From contig NZ_AVPI01000002.1 in assembly GCF_000768675.1 (NCBI RefSeq), forward strand, positions 1 to 64,000: a stretch of 64,000 nucleotides of DNA, written 5' to 3'. A program made the translations under genes and the position numbers. The notes beneath the pieces are model-generated. The model made no database searches. It saw only the letters and a program-made list of their open reading frames with translations, and had not been told where the DNA came from. Numbering within the stretch: the first letter of the stretch is position 1; each line of letters starts with the position of its first letter. Shown one piece after another: positions 49,077 to 57,914 of the stretch. This stretch comes from Knoellia flava TL1 (GTDB lineage Bacteria > Actinomycetota > Actinomycetes > Actinomycetales > Dermatophilaceae).

Positions 49077-50810
49077 ATGCGCATCACCGACACGAGCGAC
49101 CAGTGGTGGAAGACCGCCGTCATCTACTGCCTCGACGTCGAGACGTTCTACGACTCCGACGGCGACGGCATCGGCGACCTCCAGGGGCTCGCCCAGCGCC
49201 TCGACTACCTCGGGGAGCTCGGCGTCACCTGCATCTGGCTCATGCCCTTCTATCCCAGTCCGCAGAAGGACGACGGCTACGACGTCAGCGACTTCTACGG
49301 CGTGGACCCGCGCGTCGGCACGGCCGGCGACCTCGTCGAGGTCATCCGCACGGCGCACGACCGCGGCATCCGGGTCATCGCCGACCTCCTCGTCAACCAC
49401 ACCTCGGACACCCACCCCTGGTTCAAGGAGTCGCGGCGCAGCACCGACAACGCCCGGCGCGACTGGTACGTCTGGCGCAGCGACACCCCTCCGGACACGA
49501 GCGACCAGGTCGTCTTCCCCGACAAGGAGAAGGGCATCTGGAGCAAGGACGCGAAGACGGGTGAGTGGTACCTCCACCACTTCTACGCGCACCAGCCCGA
49601 CCTCAACGTGGCCAACCCGCAGGTCCGCGACGAGATCGCCCGCATCGCCGGGTTCTGGCTCGAGCTCGGGCTCGATGGCTTCCGGGTCGACGCCGTGCCG
49701 TTCTTCGTCGAGGACGTCGAGACGACGGCGAAGCAGGGCAAGCGCGCCAAGAAGGACGAGGCCGACCAGAACGACGACGTGGTGCAGTCGATCACCCCGC
49801 ACCAGCACCTCAAGGACCTGCGCGCCTTCATCAACCGTCGCAACGGCGCCGCGATCATGCTCGGCGAGGTCAACCTGCCGCACGCCCAGCAGCGCGAGTA
49901 CTTCGGCGCCGAGGCGGGCGACGAGCTGCACATGATGTTCGACTTCATCGGGATGCAGAACCTCTACCTGTCGATGGCGCGCGAGGACGCCCGCCCGCTT
50001 GCCAAGGCGCTCATGGACCGGCCGCCGATCCACCCGAGCTGCCAGTGGGCGACCTTCGTGCGCAACCACGACGAGCTCACCCTCGACAAGCTCACCGACA
50101 CGGAGCGCGAGGAGGTCTTCGCCGCCTTCGGCCCGGACCCGGAGATGCAGATCTACGACCGCGGGCTCAAGCGCCGGCTGCCGCCGATGCTCGACGGCGA
50201 CCCGCGCCGGGTGCGGATGGCCTACAGCCTGCTCTTCTCGCTGCCGGGCACGCCGACCCTCTTCTACGGCGAGGAGATCGGCATGGGCGAGGACCTCGCC
50301 GGCGAGGGCCGCCACGCGGTGCGCACCCCGATGCAGTGGTCGCCGGACGCCTCGGGCGGCTTCTCGAAGGCGTCGACGCGCAGGCTGGTGCGGCGCCCCA
50401 CACCGGGTGGCTTCGGCCCCGAGCACGTCAACGTCGTCGAGCAGCGCACCGACCCCGACTCGCTGTGGACGTTCATGCGCCACCTCGTCCAGACCTATCG
50501 CTCGTGCCCAGAGCTCGGGTGGGGCGACTTCACGCTGCTGCGCCAGTACGCGCCGCAGAGCGACTCGGTGCTCGCCCACCAGTGCTCGACCGGCGAGGCC
50601 GCGGTCATCGCCGTGCACAACCTCGGCGCCGAGCCGTGCACCGTCACCCTCGACGTCTCGGAGTGGACGAAGGACGGCGACGTCGCCCTGGCCGACCTGC
50701 TCTCCGGCGGCGAGGTCGTCACCGACGACGGCTCGCTCGAAGTCGTCCTCGAGGGCTACGGCCACCGCTGGCTGCGGGTCCACCCCGTCGGCGACCTCCG
50801 CATCCCCTGA
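49077..50810 (+). CDS. GH13 alpha-amylase family enzyme, trehalose-synthase-like
   Basis: A 577-residue glycosidase/transglycosidase. The opening WWKTAVIYCLDVETFYDSDG and DLLVNHTSD are TreS-like. Catalytic residues: nucleophile in DGFRVDAVPF (about 204), acid in MLGEVNL (about 262), and NHDE (about 330). A C-terminal beta domain follows. It differs from true TreS in length and in the first motif, so activity (maltose/trehalose isomerase, sucrose phosphorylase-like or other) is open. GAGGAGG precedes the ATG; cotranscribed with the LLM gene. Confidence 0.85.
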   Translation: MRITDTSDQWWKTAVIYCLDVETFYDSDGDGIGDLQGLAQRLDYLGELGVTCIWLMPFYPSPQKDDGYDVSDFYGVDPRVGTAGDLVEVIRTAHDRGIRVIADLLVNHTSDTHPWFKESRRSTDNARRDWYVWRSDTPPDTSDQVVFPDKEKGIWSKDAKTGEWYLHHFYAHQPDLNVANPQVRDEIARIAGFWLELGLDGFRVDAVPFFVEDVETTAKQGKRAKKDEADQNDDVVQSITPHQHLKDLRAFINRRNGAAIMLGEVNLPHAQQREYFGAEAGDELHMMFDFIGMQNLYLSMAREDARPLAKALMDRPPIHPSCQWATFVRNHDELTLDKLTDTEREEVFAAFGPDPEMQIYDRGLKRRLPPMLDGDPRRVRMAYSLLFSLPGTPTLFYGEEIGMGEDLAGEGRHAVRTPMQWSPDASGGFSKASTRRLVRRPTPGGFGPEHVNVVEQRTDPDSLWTFMRHLVQTYRSCPELGWGDFTLLRQYAPQSDSVLAHQCSTGEAAVIAVHNLGAEPCTVTLDVSEWTKDGDVALADLLSGGEVVTDDGSLEVVLEGYGHRWLRVHPVGDLRIP

Positions 50811-50834
50811 CCCGGGGGCGCCGGGTCAGCAGGC

Positions 50835-51443
50835 TCAGGCCCTGGCCGCCGCCGTCCGGCGCCAGCTCCACACGGCCACCCCGACGACGAGGAACGCGCC
50901 GAGCAGCACCGCACCCGCCGTGCCGAACCACGACACGACCTGCTCGTAGGACTTCCCCGCGGCGAACCCCGCGAGCACGCTGCCGACGGCCCACGACCCG
51001 GCGCCGAGGAGGTCCCACGCGAGGAAGCGAGGCCACGACATCCCGGAGATGCCGGCGAGCGAGGGCATGACCGACCGCACGAACGGCGTCCACCGACCCA
51101 CGAAGACCGCGAGACCGCCGCGCAGCCGCAGTCGCGCCTCGGCCCGCGCCAACCGCTGGCGCCGCGCCGGGTTGGTGACCCGCCGGTGGAGGCGCGGTCC
51201 TGCGTTGCGACCCACGGCATACCCGACGTTGTCCCCGAGGATCGCGGCGGCGAGGACGACGAGCAGGACCGAGGCGAGGGTCGTCCGGCCGAGCGCGGCG
51301 GCCGCTCCCGCGAGCACGGCCACGGTCTCTCCCGGTAGGACCATGCCGGCGAGAAGTGCGCACTCGCCGAAGACGATGAGCCCGGCGATCGTGAGGATGA
51401 CCCACGGCGGCTGGTCGAGCAGACCAGCGAGGAACTCCGTCAC
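50835..51443 (-). CDS. DedA-family membrane protein
   Basis: A 202-residue membrane protein with the DedA/VTT pattern: FGECALLAGMVLPGETV, LGDNVGYAVGRNAGPRL, FVGRWTPFVRSVMPSLAGISGM (F-x-R-x-x-P-x-x-R-x-x-x-P) and several helices. DedA proteins include polyprenyl-phosphate and lipid scramblases. GTG 51443 overlaps the tadA stop (GTGA), so it is in an operon with tadA. Confidence 0.9.
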   Translation of the reverse strand: MTEFLAGLLDQPPWVILTIAGLIVFGECALLAGMVLPGETVAVLAGAAAALGRTTLASVLLVVLAAAILGDNVGYAVGRNAGPRLHRRVTNPARRQRLARAEARLRLRGGLAVFVGRWTPFVRSVMPSLAGISGMSWPRFLAWDLLGAGSWAVGSVLAGFAAGKSYEQVVSWFGTAGAVLLGAFLVVGVAVWSWRRTAAARA

Positions 51444-51928
51444 CGGCGCTCCCCGAAGAAGTCGAGCAGCTGTCGCGACGCGGCGTCCTCGAGGACACCG
51501 CCGACGACCTCGATCCGGTGCGTGGCGCGCCTGTCGCGCACGACGTCCCACACCGAGCCGGTCGCGCCGAGCTTGGGGTCCCAGGCGCCGAGGACGATCC
51601 GCGCGACCCGGGCGAGCATCGCGGCTCCCGCGCACATGGGGCAGGGCTCGAGGGTCACCACGAGCGTGCAGCCGTCCAACCGCCACGATCCCGTATGCCG
51701 TGCCGCCTCGCGGAGCGCGACCACCTCGGCGTGCGCGGTCGGGTCGTTCTCGACCTCGCGCAGGTTGCGGCCCTCGCCGATGACGGTGCCCGCCGGGTCG
51801 AGGACGACCGCACCGACGGGGACGTCGCCGTCGTGCGCGGCGCGCGAGGCGAGCTCAAGGGCGCGACCCATGGCGACGGCATACTCCTCACGGCCGGGAG
51901 AGGACGGCGGCCTTGGGTCGGGGGTCAC
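51440..51928 (-). CDS. tadA: tRNA-specific adenosine deaminase
   Basis: A 162-residue zinc deaminase that makes inosine at position 34 of tRNA-Arg(ACG). The active site HAE (in DPTAHAEVVALREAA) and PCPMC (LEPCPMCAGAAMLARV) are intact, and GVLEDAASRQLLDFF is the usual end. GTG 51928 gives about 15 extra residues compared with a start at MGRALEL; either is possible. Divergent from upp, 16 bp apart at the starts. Confidence 0.93.
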   Translation of the reverse strand: MTPDPRPPSSPGREEYAVAMGRALELASRAAHDGDVPVGAVVLDPAGTVIGEGRNLREVENDPTAHAEVVALREAARHTGSWRLDGCTLVVTLEPCPMCAGAAMLARVARIVLGAWDPKLGATGSVWDVVRDRRATHRIEVVGGVLEDAASRQLLDFFGERR

Positions 51929-51932
51929 GCGC

Positions 51933-51938
51933 TAAGTT
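51933..51938 (+). promoter_or_regulatory. -10 hexamer of upp (leaderless)
   Basis: TAAGTT ends 6 nt before the upp ATG. No clear -35 box. Confidence 0.6.
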
Positions 51939-51944
51939 TCACCC

Positions 51945-52583
51945 ATGCGCGTTCACGTTGCCGACCATCCGCTCATCGCACACAAGCTCACCTACCTGCG
52001 TGACAAGCGGACGGACTCGCCGACGTTCCGGCGGCTGGCCGAGGAGCTCATGACCCTGCTCGCCTACGAAGCGACGCGCGACGTGCGGGTCGAGCCCTTC
52101 GAGATCGAGACCCCGGTGGCCCCGACGACGGGCATCAAGCTCTCCAACCCCAAGCCGCTCATCGTGCCGATCCTGCGCGCCGGGCTCGGCATGCTCGAGG
52201 GCATGGTGCGGCTCCTGCCGAGCGCCGAGGTGGGCTTCCTCGGCATGCAGCGCAACGAGGAGACGCTCGAGGCGATCACCTACGCGAACCGCCTGCCCGA
52301 CGACCTCTCGGGTCGCCAGGTCTACGTCCTCGACCCGATGCTCGCCACCGGCGGGTCGATGGTCGACGCCATCCGCTTCCTCCTGGAGCGCGGCGCCGAC
52401 GACATCACCGCCGTCACCCTCCTTGCCGCCCCCGAGGGCATCGCGCACATGGAGAAGTCGCTCGCCGACACCGACGTCCCGGTCCAGCTTGTCACGGGCT
52501 CGATCGACGAGCGCCTCAACGAGCTCGGCTACATCGTGCCCGGCCTCGGCGACGCGGGCGACCGGCTCTACGGCGTCGTCTGA
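51945..52583 (+). CDS. upp: Uracil phosphoribosyltransferase
   Basis: A 212-residue cytosolic pyrimidine-salvage enzyme that makes UMP from uracil and PRPP. Family segments: [49 protein letters not shown] loop [12 protein letters not shown] (about 128-139) and the uracil loop [13 protein letters not shown]. Length is the usual one. TAAGTT 6 nt before the ATG supports the start. Confidence 0.97.
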   Translation: MRVHVADHPLIAHKLTYLRDKRTDSPTFRRLAEELMTLLAYEATRDVRVEPFEIETPVAPTTGIKLSNPKPLIVPILRAGLGMLEGMVRLLPSAEVGFLGMQRNEETLEAITYANRLPDDLSGRQVYVLDPMLATGGSMVDAIRFLLERGADDITAVTLLAAPEGIAHMEKSLADTDVPVQLVTGSIDERLNELGYIVPGLGDAGDRLYGVV

Positions 52584-52728
52584 CGCTGCGGGTGGGGGCG
52601 GTCGTGCACACGACACGCCCGGCGCTCACATGAGTCACACCAGTCACACGCTGATCCGTCATCATGAAGTGCTGGAAACGAGCCCGCGCGCGCCCCTGCG
52701 CCGGGCCTCAACCCGAGAGAGAGACGAC

Positions 52729-52905
52729 GTGTCCATGCCCCCGGTCAAGAAGATCGTCACGTGGCTGCTCGTCATCTTCCTGCTCTACGCCATCTTCACC
52801 TCGCCCTCTGACGCCGCCAACATCGTCGGCAGCGCGTGGGACGTCATCGTCAACGGCGTGCGCAACATCGGGCGGTTCTTCGACTCCCTGATCGCCCGGA
52901 GCTGA
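52729..52905 (+). CDS. Small membrane protein
   Basis: About 58 residues from GTG 52729, or 56 from ATG 52735. One helix (KKIVTWLLVIFLLYAIF) is followed by a short amphipathic C-terminus (ANIVGSAWDVIVNGVRNIGRFFDS). GAGAGAG lies 6-8 nt before the GTG. It is 2 bp ahead of the PH-domain gene, so probably a partner membrane protein. Not otherwise recognised, though similar small proteins occur beside PH genes in actinobacteria. Confidence 0.72.
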   Translation: MSMPPVKKIVTWLLVIFLLYAIFTSPSDAANIVGSAWDVIVNGVRNIGRFFDSLIARS

Positions 52906-52907
52906 CC

Positions 52908-53762
52908 TTGGCGTCCGGGCGCCTCGACCGAGAGCTGGACCGCTACCTCGTCGAGGGCGAGAACGTCGTCACGATGGTGCGCCAGCACTGGTTCTCGCAG
53001 ATCCGCCCGATCTCCCTCTTCGTCGGCCTCCTCTTCCTCGCGACCTACGTCGAGGCCGAGGCGCCGCAGACGCGCGGCGGCGCGATGCTCGCGAACTTCT
53101 TCTGGTATGCCGTCCTCGCCGGTGGCGGGTACCTCACCTGGCGCTACCTCAACTGGCGCCACGACTGGTTCGTCGCCACCGACAAGCGCTTCCTCCTCTT
53201 CTACGGGTTCATCCGCCGCAAGGTCGCGATGATGCCGCTCACGAAGGTCACCGACATGACCTTCGACCGCTCGGTCATGGGCCGGATCATCGGCTACGGC
53301 ACCTTCCTCCTCGAGTCGGCCGGCCAGGACCAGGCGCTCGGCCACATCGAGTACGTCCCGGACGCCAACCGCCACTACCGCGCCATCTGCACCGTGCTCT
53401 TCGGGTCGGACGCGCCGCGCGACCCCGACGACGGCTGGGACGAGGACGACGACGGCCGCGGCGGTGGACATGGCGGCGACGGCGGGCCCGGCTCCGGACC
53501 CGGGGACGGCTGGGACGACGGGTGGCAGGACCACTGGGAGGACCCGCACGGCTGGCGCGACTACCTCGGGCGAGGTGAGGGCGCGACGGGGGCGGACGGC
53601 ATACGCAACCCGGTCCGTGACCACGGCGCCGTCTCGCCGCCGCACGAGACCCTTTACCGCAGCTCCGATCTCCTGCACGCTTCTCGGTTGGAGGACACGG
53701 GGGAGATCCCCGTCATCAGGCCACGCACCCAGCGCCGGCCCGGACGAAAGGGAATGCGATGA
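52908..53762 (+). CDS. Membrane protein with bacterial PH (bPH_2) domain
   Basis: A 284-residue protein, TTG start 2 bp after the previous stop with GGAG 8 nt upstream. Residues about 38-80 form two helices (PISLFVGLLFLATYVEAEA, FFWYAVLAGGGYLTWRYL); the bPH_2 domain follows (DWFVATDKRFLLFYGFIRRKVAMMPLTKVTDM, FDRSVMGRIIGYGTFLLESAG). A long Gly/Asp/Trp-rich linker and a basic tail end the protein. The stop overlaps the APC permease start (ATGA). Role unknown. Confidence 0.85.
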   Translation: MASGRLDRELDRYLVEGENVVTMVRQHWFSQIRPISLFVGLLFLATYVEAEAPQTRGGAMLANFFWYAVLAGGGYLTWRYLNWRHDWFVATDKRFLLFYGFIRRKVAMMPLTKVTDMTFDRSVMGRIIGYGTFLLESAGQDQALGHIEYVPDANRHYRAICTVLFGSDAPRDPDDGWDEDDDGRGGGHGGDGGPGSGPGDGWDDGWQDHWEDPHGWRDYLGRGEGATGADGIRNPVRDHGAVSPPHETLYRSSDLLHASRLEDTGEIPVIRPRTQRRPGRKGMR

Positions 53763-55246
53763 GTGTCATGCGGACCAAGTCCATCGAGCAGACCATCCGT
53801 GAGGGTGACGAGCCCGAGTACCAGCTCAAGAAGCGCCTCACCGCCCTCGACCTCACCGTGTTCGGCGTCGGCGTCGTCATCGGCGCCGGTATCTTCACCG
53901 TCGCCGGCCGGGCGGCCAACCAGCTCGCCGGGCCCGCGGTCATCATCTCGTTCATCGTGGCGGCGCTGTGCTGCGGGCTCGCGGCGCTCTGCTACGCCGA
54001 GTTCGCGTCGTCGATCCCGGTGTCGGGCTCGGCCTACACGTTCTCCTACGCCTCGCTCGGCGAGCTCGTCGCCTGGATCATCGGCTGGGACCTCCTGCTC
54101 GAGCTGCTGCTCGGCGCGTCCGTCGTCGCCCAGGGGTGGTCGGCCTACCTCGGGATCTTCCTCGACCACCTCGGCGTGACGATCCCCGAGTCGGTGGCCT
54201 ACGGGTCGTCGTTCGACCTGCCGGCGTTCCTCCTCGTGCTGCTGCTCACGGCCCTGGTGTCGATCGGCATCAAGGAGTCGCTGCGGGTCAACATGGCCCT
54301 CGTCGCGCTCAAGGTCTTCATCGTCCTCTTCGTCATCTTCGCGGGCATCGGCTACATCAAGTCATCGAACTACTCGCCGTTCATCCCGCCCTCGACGCCG
54401 ACGAAGAGCGGGTCGACGATGGAGCAGCCGCTCATCGAGTACCTCTTCGGGTTCGCGCCGGCGGCGTTCGGCATCTCGGGCATCTTCGCGGCGGCCTCGC
54501 TCGTCTTCTTCGCCTACATCGGGTTCGACGTCGTGGCGACGACGGCCGAGGAGGCCAAGAACCCGGCGCGCGACCTGCCCCGCGGCATCATCGGCTCGCT
54601 CATCATCTGCACGGTCCTCTACTGCGCCACCGCCCTCGTCCTCACCGGGATGGTGAGGTACGACCAGCTCGAGGAGTCCGGGTCGCTGGCCAGCGCGTTC
54701 GAGCAGGTGGGCAAACCGGGATTCGCGACGCTCATCTCCGCCGGGGCCGTCGCGGGTCTGACGACGGTCGTCATGACGCTGCTCATCGGTGCCTCGCGCG
54801 TCGTCTTCGCGATGTCGCGCGACTGGCTGCTCCCGGCTGGGCTGGCCAAGGTCAACCGGCGCACGGGCACGCCGCTCAAGATCACGATCGGGCTCGGTCT
54901 GCTCGTCGCGCTCGTCGCGGCCCTGACGCCGGTGGGCAAGCTCGAGTTCATGATCAACATCGGCACGCTCACGGCCTTCTTCCTCGTGTCGATCGCGGTG
55001 CCGGTGCTGCGCCGCCGCCGCCCGGACTTCAAGCGCGCGTTCACGGTGCCGCTGTCGCCGTGGCTGCCGTGGCTATCAGCGGCGATCTGCTTCTACCTCA
55101 TGCTCACGCTGCCGGTCGAGACGTGGCTGCGGTTCCTCATCTGGCTCGCGCTCGGGTTCCTCATCTACTTCGTCTACGGCTACAAGCGCTCGCGGCTCGC
55201 GGGGAAGGCCCGCGAGGGCGAGGTCCCGAGCATGACGAGCACCTGA
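53759..55246 (+). CDS. APC-family amino acid permease
   Basis: A 495-residue transporter with about 12-13 helices. Hallmarks: LTALDLTVFGVGVVIGAGIF (substrate-binding GxG in helix 1), GLAALCYAEFASSIPVSGSAYTFSY, and FFAYIGFDVVATTAEEAKNPARDLPRGI. It resembles the cationic amino acid transporter (CAT/YfnA) branch. Translationally coupled to the PH-domain gene. A family A repeat lies 15 bp past its stop. Confidence 0.93.
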   Translation: MSVMRTKSIEQTIREGDEPEYQLKKRLTALDLTVFGVGVVIGAGIFTVAGRAANQLAGPAVIISFIVAALCCGLAALCYAEFASSIPVSGSAYTFSYASLGELVAWIIGWDLLLELLLGASVVAQGWSAYLGIFLDHLGVTIPESVAYGSSFDLPAFLLVLLLTALVSIGIKESLRVNMALVALKVFIVLFVIFAGIGYIKSSNYSPFIPPSTPTKSGSTMEQPLIEYLFGFAPAAFGISGIFAAASLVFFAYIGFDVVATTAEEAKNPARDLPRGIIGSLIICTVLYCATALVLTGMVRYDQLEESGSLASAFEQVGKPGFATLISAGAVAGLTTVVMTLLIGASRVVFAMSRDWLLPAGLAKVNRRTGTPLKITIGLGLLVALVAALTPVGKLEFMINIGTLTAFFLVSIAVPVLRRRRPDFKRAFTVPLSPWLPWLSAAICFYLMLTLPVETWLRFLIWLALGFLIYFVYGYKRSRLAGKAREGEVPSMTST

Positions 55247-55261
55247 CCCCTGGAGTCCCAA

Positions 55262-55332
55262 CTTTTGCTCCCCACGCGGGAACGTTGAGGGTCCGGACGG
55301 AACATTTCCGTCCGGACCCTCAACGTTTCCTC
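55262..55332 (+). repeat. Interspersed palindromic repeat, family A copy 3
   Basis: CTTTTGCTCCCCACGCGGGA leader; arms GGGAACGTTGAGGGTCCGG and CCGGACCCTCAACGTTTCC around GACGGAACATTTCCGT. Together with the inverted copy at 56447-56518 it brackets the AbiEi/DUF559-like gene. Confidence 0.9.
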
Positions 55333-55432
55333 CGCATGCCGGCCGTCCACAGGTCTCGTCTCGGCCGCCGGCCATCCACAGGCTCGACCCATGCACCTGG
55401 TGGCGGTGCCGCGGTCGGCGCACGCTCGCGGC

Positions 55433-56353
55433 ATGACGGCACTCCTCGACCCGGCACTCATCGCCCTCGCAGCAGGACAGCACGGGCTCTTCACGACCCG
55501 GCAGGCGCACCGGGCGGGCATGTCGCCCGCTGCCCTCGTGCACGCGGTCCGCGGCAAGGAGATCCTCCACCCCGCCAGAGGCCTGTATGCCGTCAGCTCG
55601 CTCGTCCATCCCACCTCACCCGTGACGTGGCACCAGGCACGCGCGTTCGGCGCGACATTGCTGTGGGACGACGCCGTGCTCAGCAGCAGCTCGGCAGTCC
55701 TCGCTCGCGGGGTGCGCGTCTGGGGAGTGGACCTGACCACGGTCCACGTCCTGCGGCCGATCGACCGCTCGGTCCGGGTGGGGTGCTTCCGCGTCCGGCA
55801 GTGGACCGGACAGCCGGTGACGGCGACCAGCCTCGGCCCGGCAGTCTCACTGGCGACGGCGCTCATCGCGCACGCGATGGAGCACGGCATGGCGCAGGGA
55901 GTTGTCAGTGCCGACCATGCACTGCACGAGCGGCTCGTGACAGCCGCTGAGCTGGAGGAGGCAGTGGACGTGGTCCGTGGCTGGCGGCACGGGAGCCGTG
56001 CCGTGTCAGCCCTTGCGTTCGCCGACGGACGACGCGAGTCGGTCGGTGAGTCGAGGTGCGCGATCGCCCTCATGATGGCCGGCTTCGCAGTCGAGCCGCA
56101 GGTGGAGATCCGCGACCGCACAGGGCACCTCGTCGGACGAGTCGACTTCCACATCCCGGGGACCAACGTCATCGTCGAGTTCGACGGTCGGCTCAAGTAC
56201 GACGCCGGTGACCCGGCGGTGCTGTGGGCGGAGAAACGCCGCGAGGACGAGCTTCGACGGCTTGGCTACGTCGTCGTCCGCATCACGTGGGCAGACCTCG
56301 AGCGCCCGGGAGCCGTGTCCGCGAAGGTGCGTTCGGCCCTCGCGGCGGCGTGA
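55433..56353 (+). CDS. AbiEi-like/DUF559 protein: winged-helix N-terminus and PD-(D/E)xK-like C-terminus
   Basis: A 306-residue cytosolic protein. The N-terminal part (LAAGQHGLFTTRQAHRAGMS, HAVRGKEILHPARGLYAV) looks like the AbiEi antitoxin-type winged helix. The C-terminal part (GRVDFHIPGTNVIVEFDGRL, KRREDELRRLGYVVVRITWADL) matches the Vsr/DUF559 endonuclease fold with D and E-x-D metal ligands. These proteins are common, variable and often strain-specific in actinobacteria. ATG 55433 is chosen over 55391 by N-terminal pattern. It is flanked by inverted family A repeats and its 3' end is duplicated. Confidence 0.82.
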   Translation: MTALLDPALIALAAGQHGLFTTRQAHRAGMSPAALVHAVRGKEILHPARGLYAVSSLVHPTSPVTWHQARAFGATLLWDDAVLSSSSAVLARGVRVWGVDLTTVHVLRPIDRSVRVGCFRVRQWTGQPVTATSLGPAVSLATALIAHAMEHGMAQGVVSADHALHERLVTAAELEEAVDVVRGWRHGSRAVSALAFADGRRESVGESRCAIALMMAGFAVEPQVEIRDRTGHLVGRVDFHIPGTNVIVEFDGRLKYDAGDPAVLWAEKRREDELRRLGYVVVRITWADLERPGAVSAKVRSALAAA

Positions 56354-56388
56354 CCGCGAAGGCGCGCTCGGCGCTCGCGGCGGCGTGA
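56319..56388 (+). repeat. 35-bp tandem duplication of the AbiEi-like gene end
   Basis: CCGCGAAGGTGCGTTCGGCC (start of copy one, 56319-56353) is repeated as CCGCGAAGGCGCGCTCGGCG (copy two, 56354-56388), both ending GGCGGCGTGA with the stop codon. A further short duplication GGCGTGACGGCATAC follows at 56382-56411. Copies differ by three bases, so the event is not brand new. Confidence 0.85.
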
Positions 56389-56446
56389 CGGCATACAGGC
56401 GTGACGGCATACGGGGCCGGTCGCCTGCGAGAGGGGGCAACCATGC

Positions 56447-56518
56447 GGAGGGAAGGTTGAGGCTCCGGAGAGAAATGTTCCGTCCGGACCCTCAAGGTTC
56501 CCTCATGGGGAGCAAAAG
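56447..56518 (-). repeat. Interspersed palindromic repeat, family A copy 4 (inverted)
   Basis: On the minus strand it reads CTTTTGCTCCCCATGAGGGA then an imperfect stem ending CTCAACCTTCCCTCC. Opposite orientation to copy 3, 1.1 kb away. Confidence 0.88.
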
Positions 56519-56527
56519 TTCGTGGGG

Positions 56528-57907
56528 TCAGAGGGCGGTGAGGATGTCGTCGACGCGCTGCTTGGCGTCGCCGAAGAGCATCTGCGAGTTCTCGCGGAAG
56601 AAGAGCGGGTTCTGCACGCCGGCATACCCCGTCGCCATCGAGCGCTTGAAGACGACGACGTCGCGCGCGTTCCACACCTGGAGCACCGGCATGCCCGCGA
56701 TCGGCGAGGTCGGGTCCTCCGCGGCCGCCGGGTTGACCGTGTCGTTGGCGCCGATGACGAGGACGACGTCGGTCGAGGGGAAGTCGTCGTTGACCTCGTC
56801 CATCTCGAGCACGATGTCGTAGGGCACCTTGGCCTCAGCGAGCAGGACGTTCATGTGCCCGGGCAGGCGCCCCGCGACCGGGTGGATGCCGAACCGGACG
56901 TCCACGCCACGGTCACGCAGCCGCTTGGTGAGCTCGGCGACGGGGTACTGCGCCTGCGCGACCGCCATCCCGTAGCCCGGCGTGATGATGACCGACGACG
57001 CGTCACGCAGCAGGTCGGCAGCGCCCTCGGCGGTGATCTCGCGGTGCTCGCCGTAGTCCTTGTCGTCGCCGAGAGCGACCTCCTGGCCGAACCCGCCGGC
57101 GATGACCGAGACGAACGAGCGGTTCATCGCGCGGCACATGATCCACGACAGGATCGCACCCGAGGCTCCGACGAGCGCACCCGTGACGATGAGTAGGTCG
57201 TTGCCGAGCATGAAGCCGGCCGCGGCCGCCGCCCAGCCGGAGTAGGAGTTGAGCATCGACACGACGACGGGCATGTCGCCGCCGCCGATCGACGCGACGA
57301 GGTGCCAGCCGAACGCCAGGGCGATGACCGTCATGAGCAGCAGAGGCACGACCGAGTGCGACTGGACGAACCACACCATGAGCAGCGCCGACACGACGAG
57401 CGCGGCGAGGTTGAGCCAGTGCCGGGCGGGCAGCATGAGCGGTGTCGAGGCGATCCGTGCCGACAGCTTGAGGAACGCGACGACCGACCCGGTGAGCGTC
57501 ACCGCACCGATGAACACCCCGAGGAAGACCTCGACGGAGTGGATGGTGTCCGACGCGTCGCCGACCGTGAGGTGGCTGTTGAAGCCGACGAGCACCGCGG
57601 CGAGACCGACGAACGAGTGCAGCATCGCCACGAGCTCGGGCATCTGGGTCATCTCGACCTTGCGCGCCCGCCACAACCCGATCGCGGCACCGATCGCCAT
57701 GGCCAGCGCGATGAGCAGCAGTGTGGCGAGGGCGTGCTCGGACCGCGAGAGCGTGAGCCAGACGGTCGCACCGAGGGCGATGACCATGCCGGTCACGCCG
57801 TAGGCGTTGCCCTCCTTGGCACTCTCGTGCTTGCTCAGCCCGGCGAGGGAGAGGACGAAGAAGACGGCAGAGACGATGTATGCCGCAGAGACCACGTTGG
57901 ACGTCAT
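56528..57907 (-). CDS. pntB: NAD(P) transhydrogenase subunit beta
   Basis: A 459-residue inner-membrane subunit of the proton-pumping transhydrogenase (hydride transfer between NADH and NADP). About eight to nine helices fill residues 5-265 (including [18 protein letters not shown] and [21 protein letters not shown]). The C-terminal NADP-binding dIII domain has [41 protein letters not shown] and [14 protein letters not shown]. It starts 8 bp past pntA. The end abuts repeat copy 4. Confidence 0.96.
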   Translation of the reverse strand: MTSNVVSAAYIVSAVFFVLSLAGLSKHESAKEGNAYGVTGMVIALGATVWLTLSRSEHALATLLLIALAMAIGAAIGLWRARKVEMTQMPELVAMLHSFVGLAAVLVGFNSHLTVGDASDTIHSVEVFLGVFIGAVTLTGSVVAFLKLSARIASTPLMLPARHWLNLAALVVSALLMVWFVQSHSVVPLLLMTVIALAFGWHLVASIGGGDMPVVVSMLNSYSGWAAAAAGFMLGNDLLIVTGALVGASGAILSWIMCRAMNRSFVSVIAGGFGQEVALGDDKDYGEHREITAEGAADLLRDASSVIITPGYGMAVAQAQYPVAELTKRLRDRGVDVRFGIHPVAGRLPGHMNVLLAEAKVPYDIVLEMDEVNDDFPSTDVVLVIGANDTVNPAAAEDPTSPIAGMPVLQVWNARDVVVFKRSMATGYAGVQNPLFFRENSQMLFGDAKQRVDDILTAL

Positions 57908-57914
57908 CGTCGCC

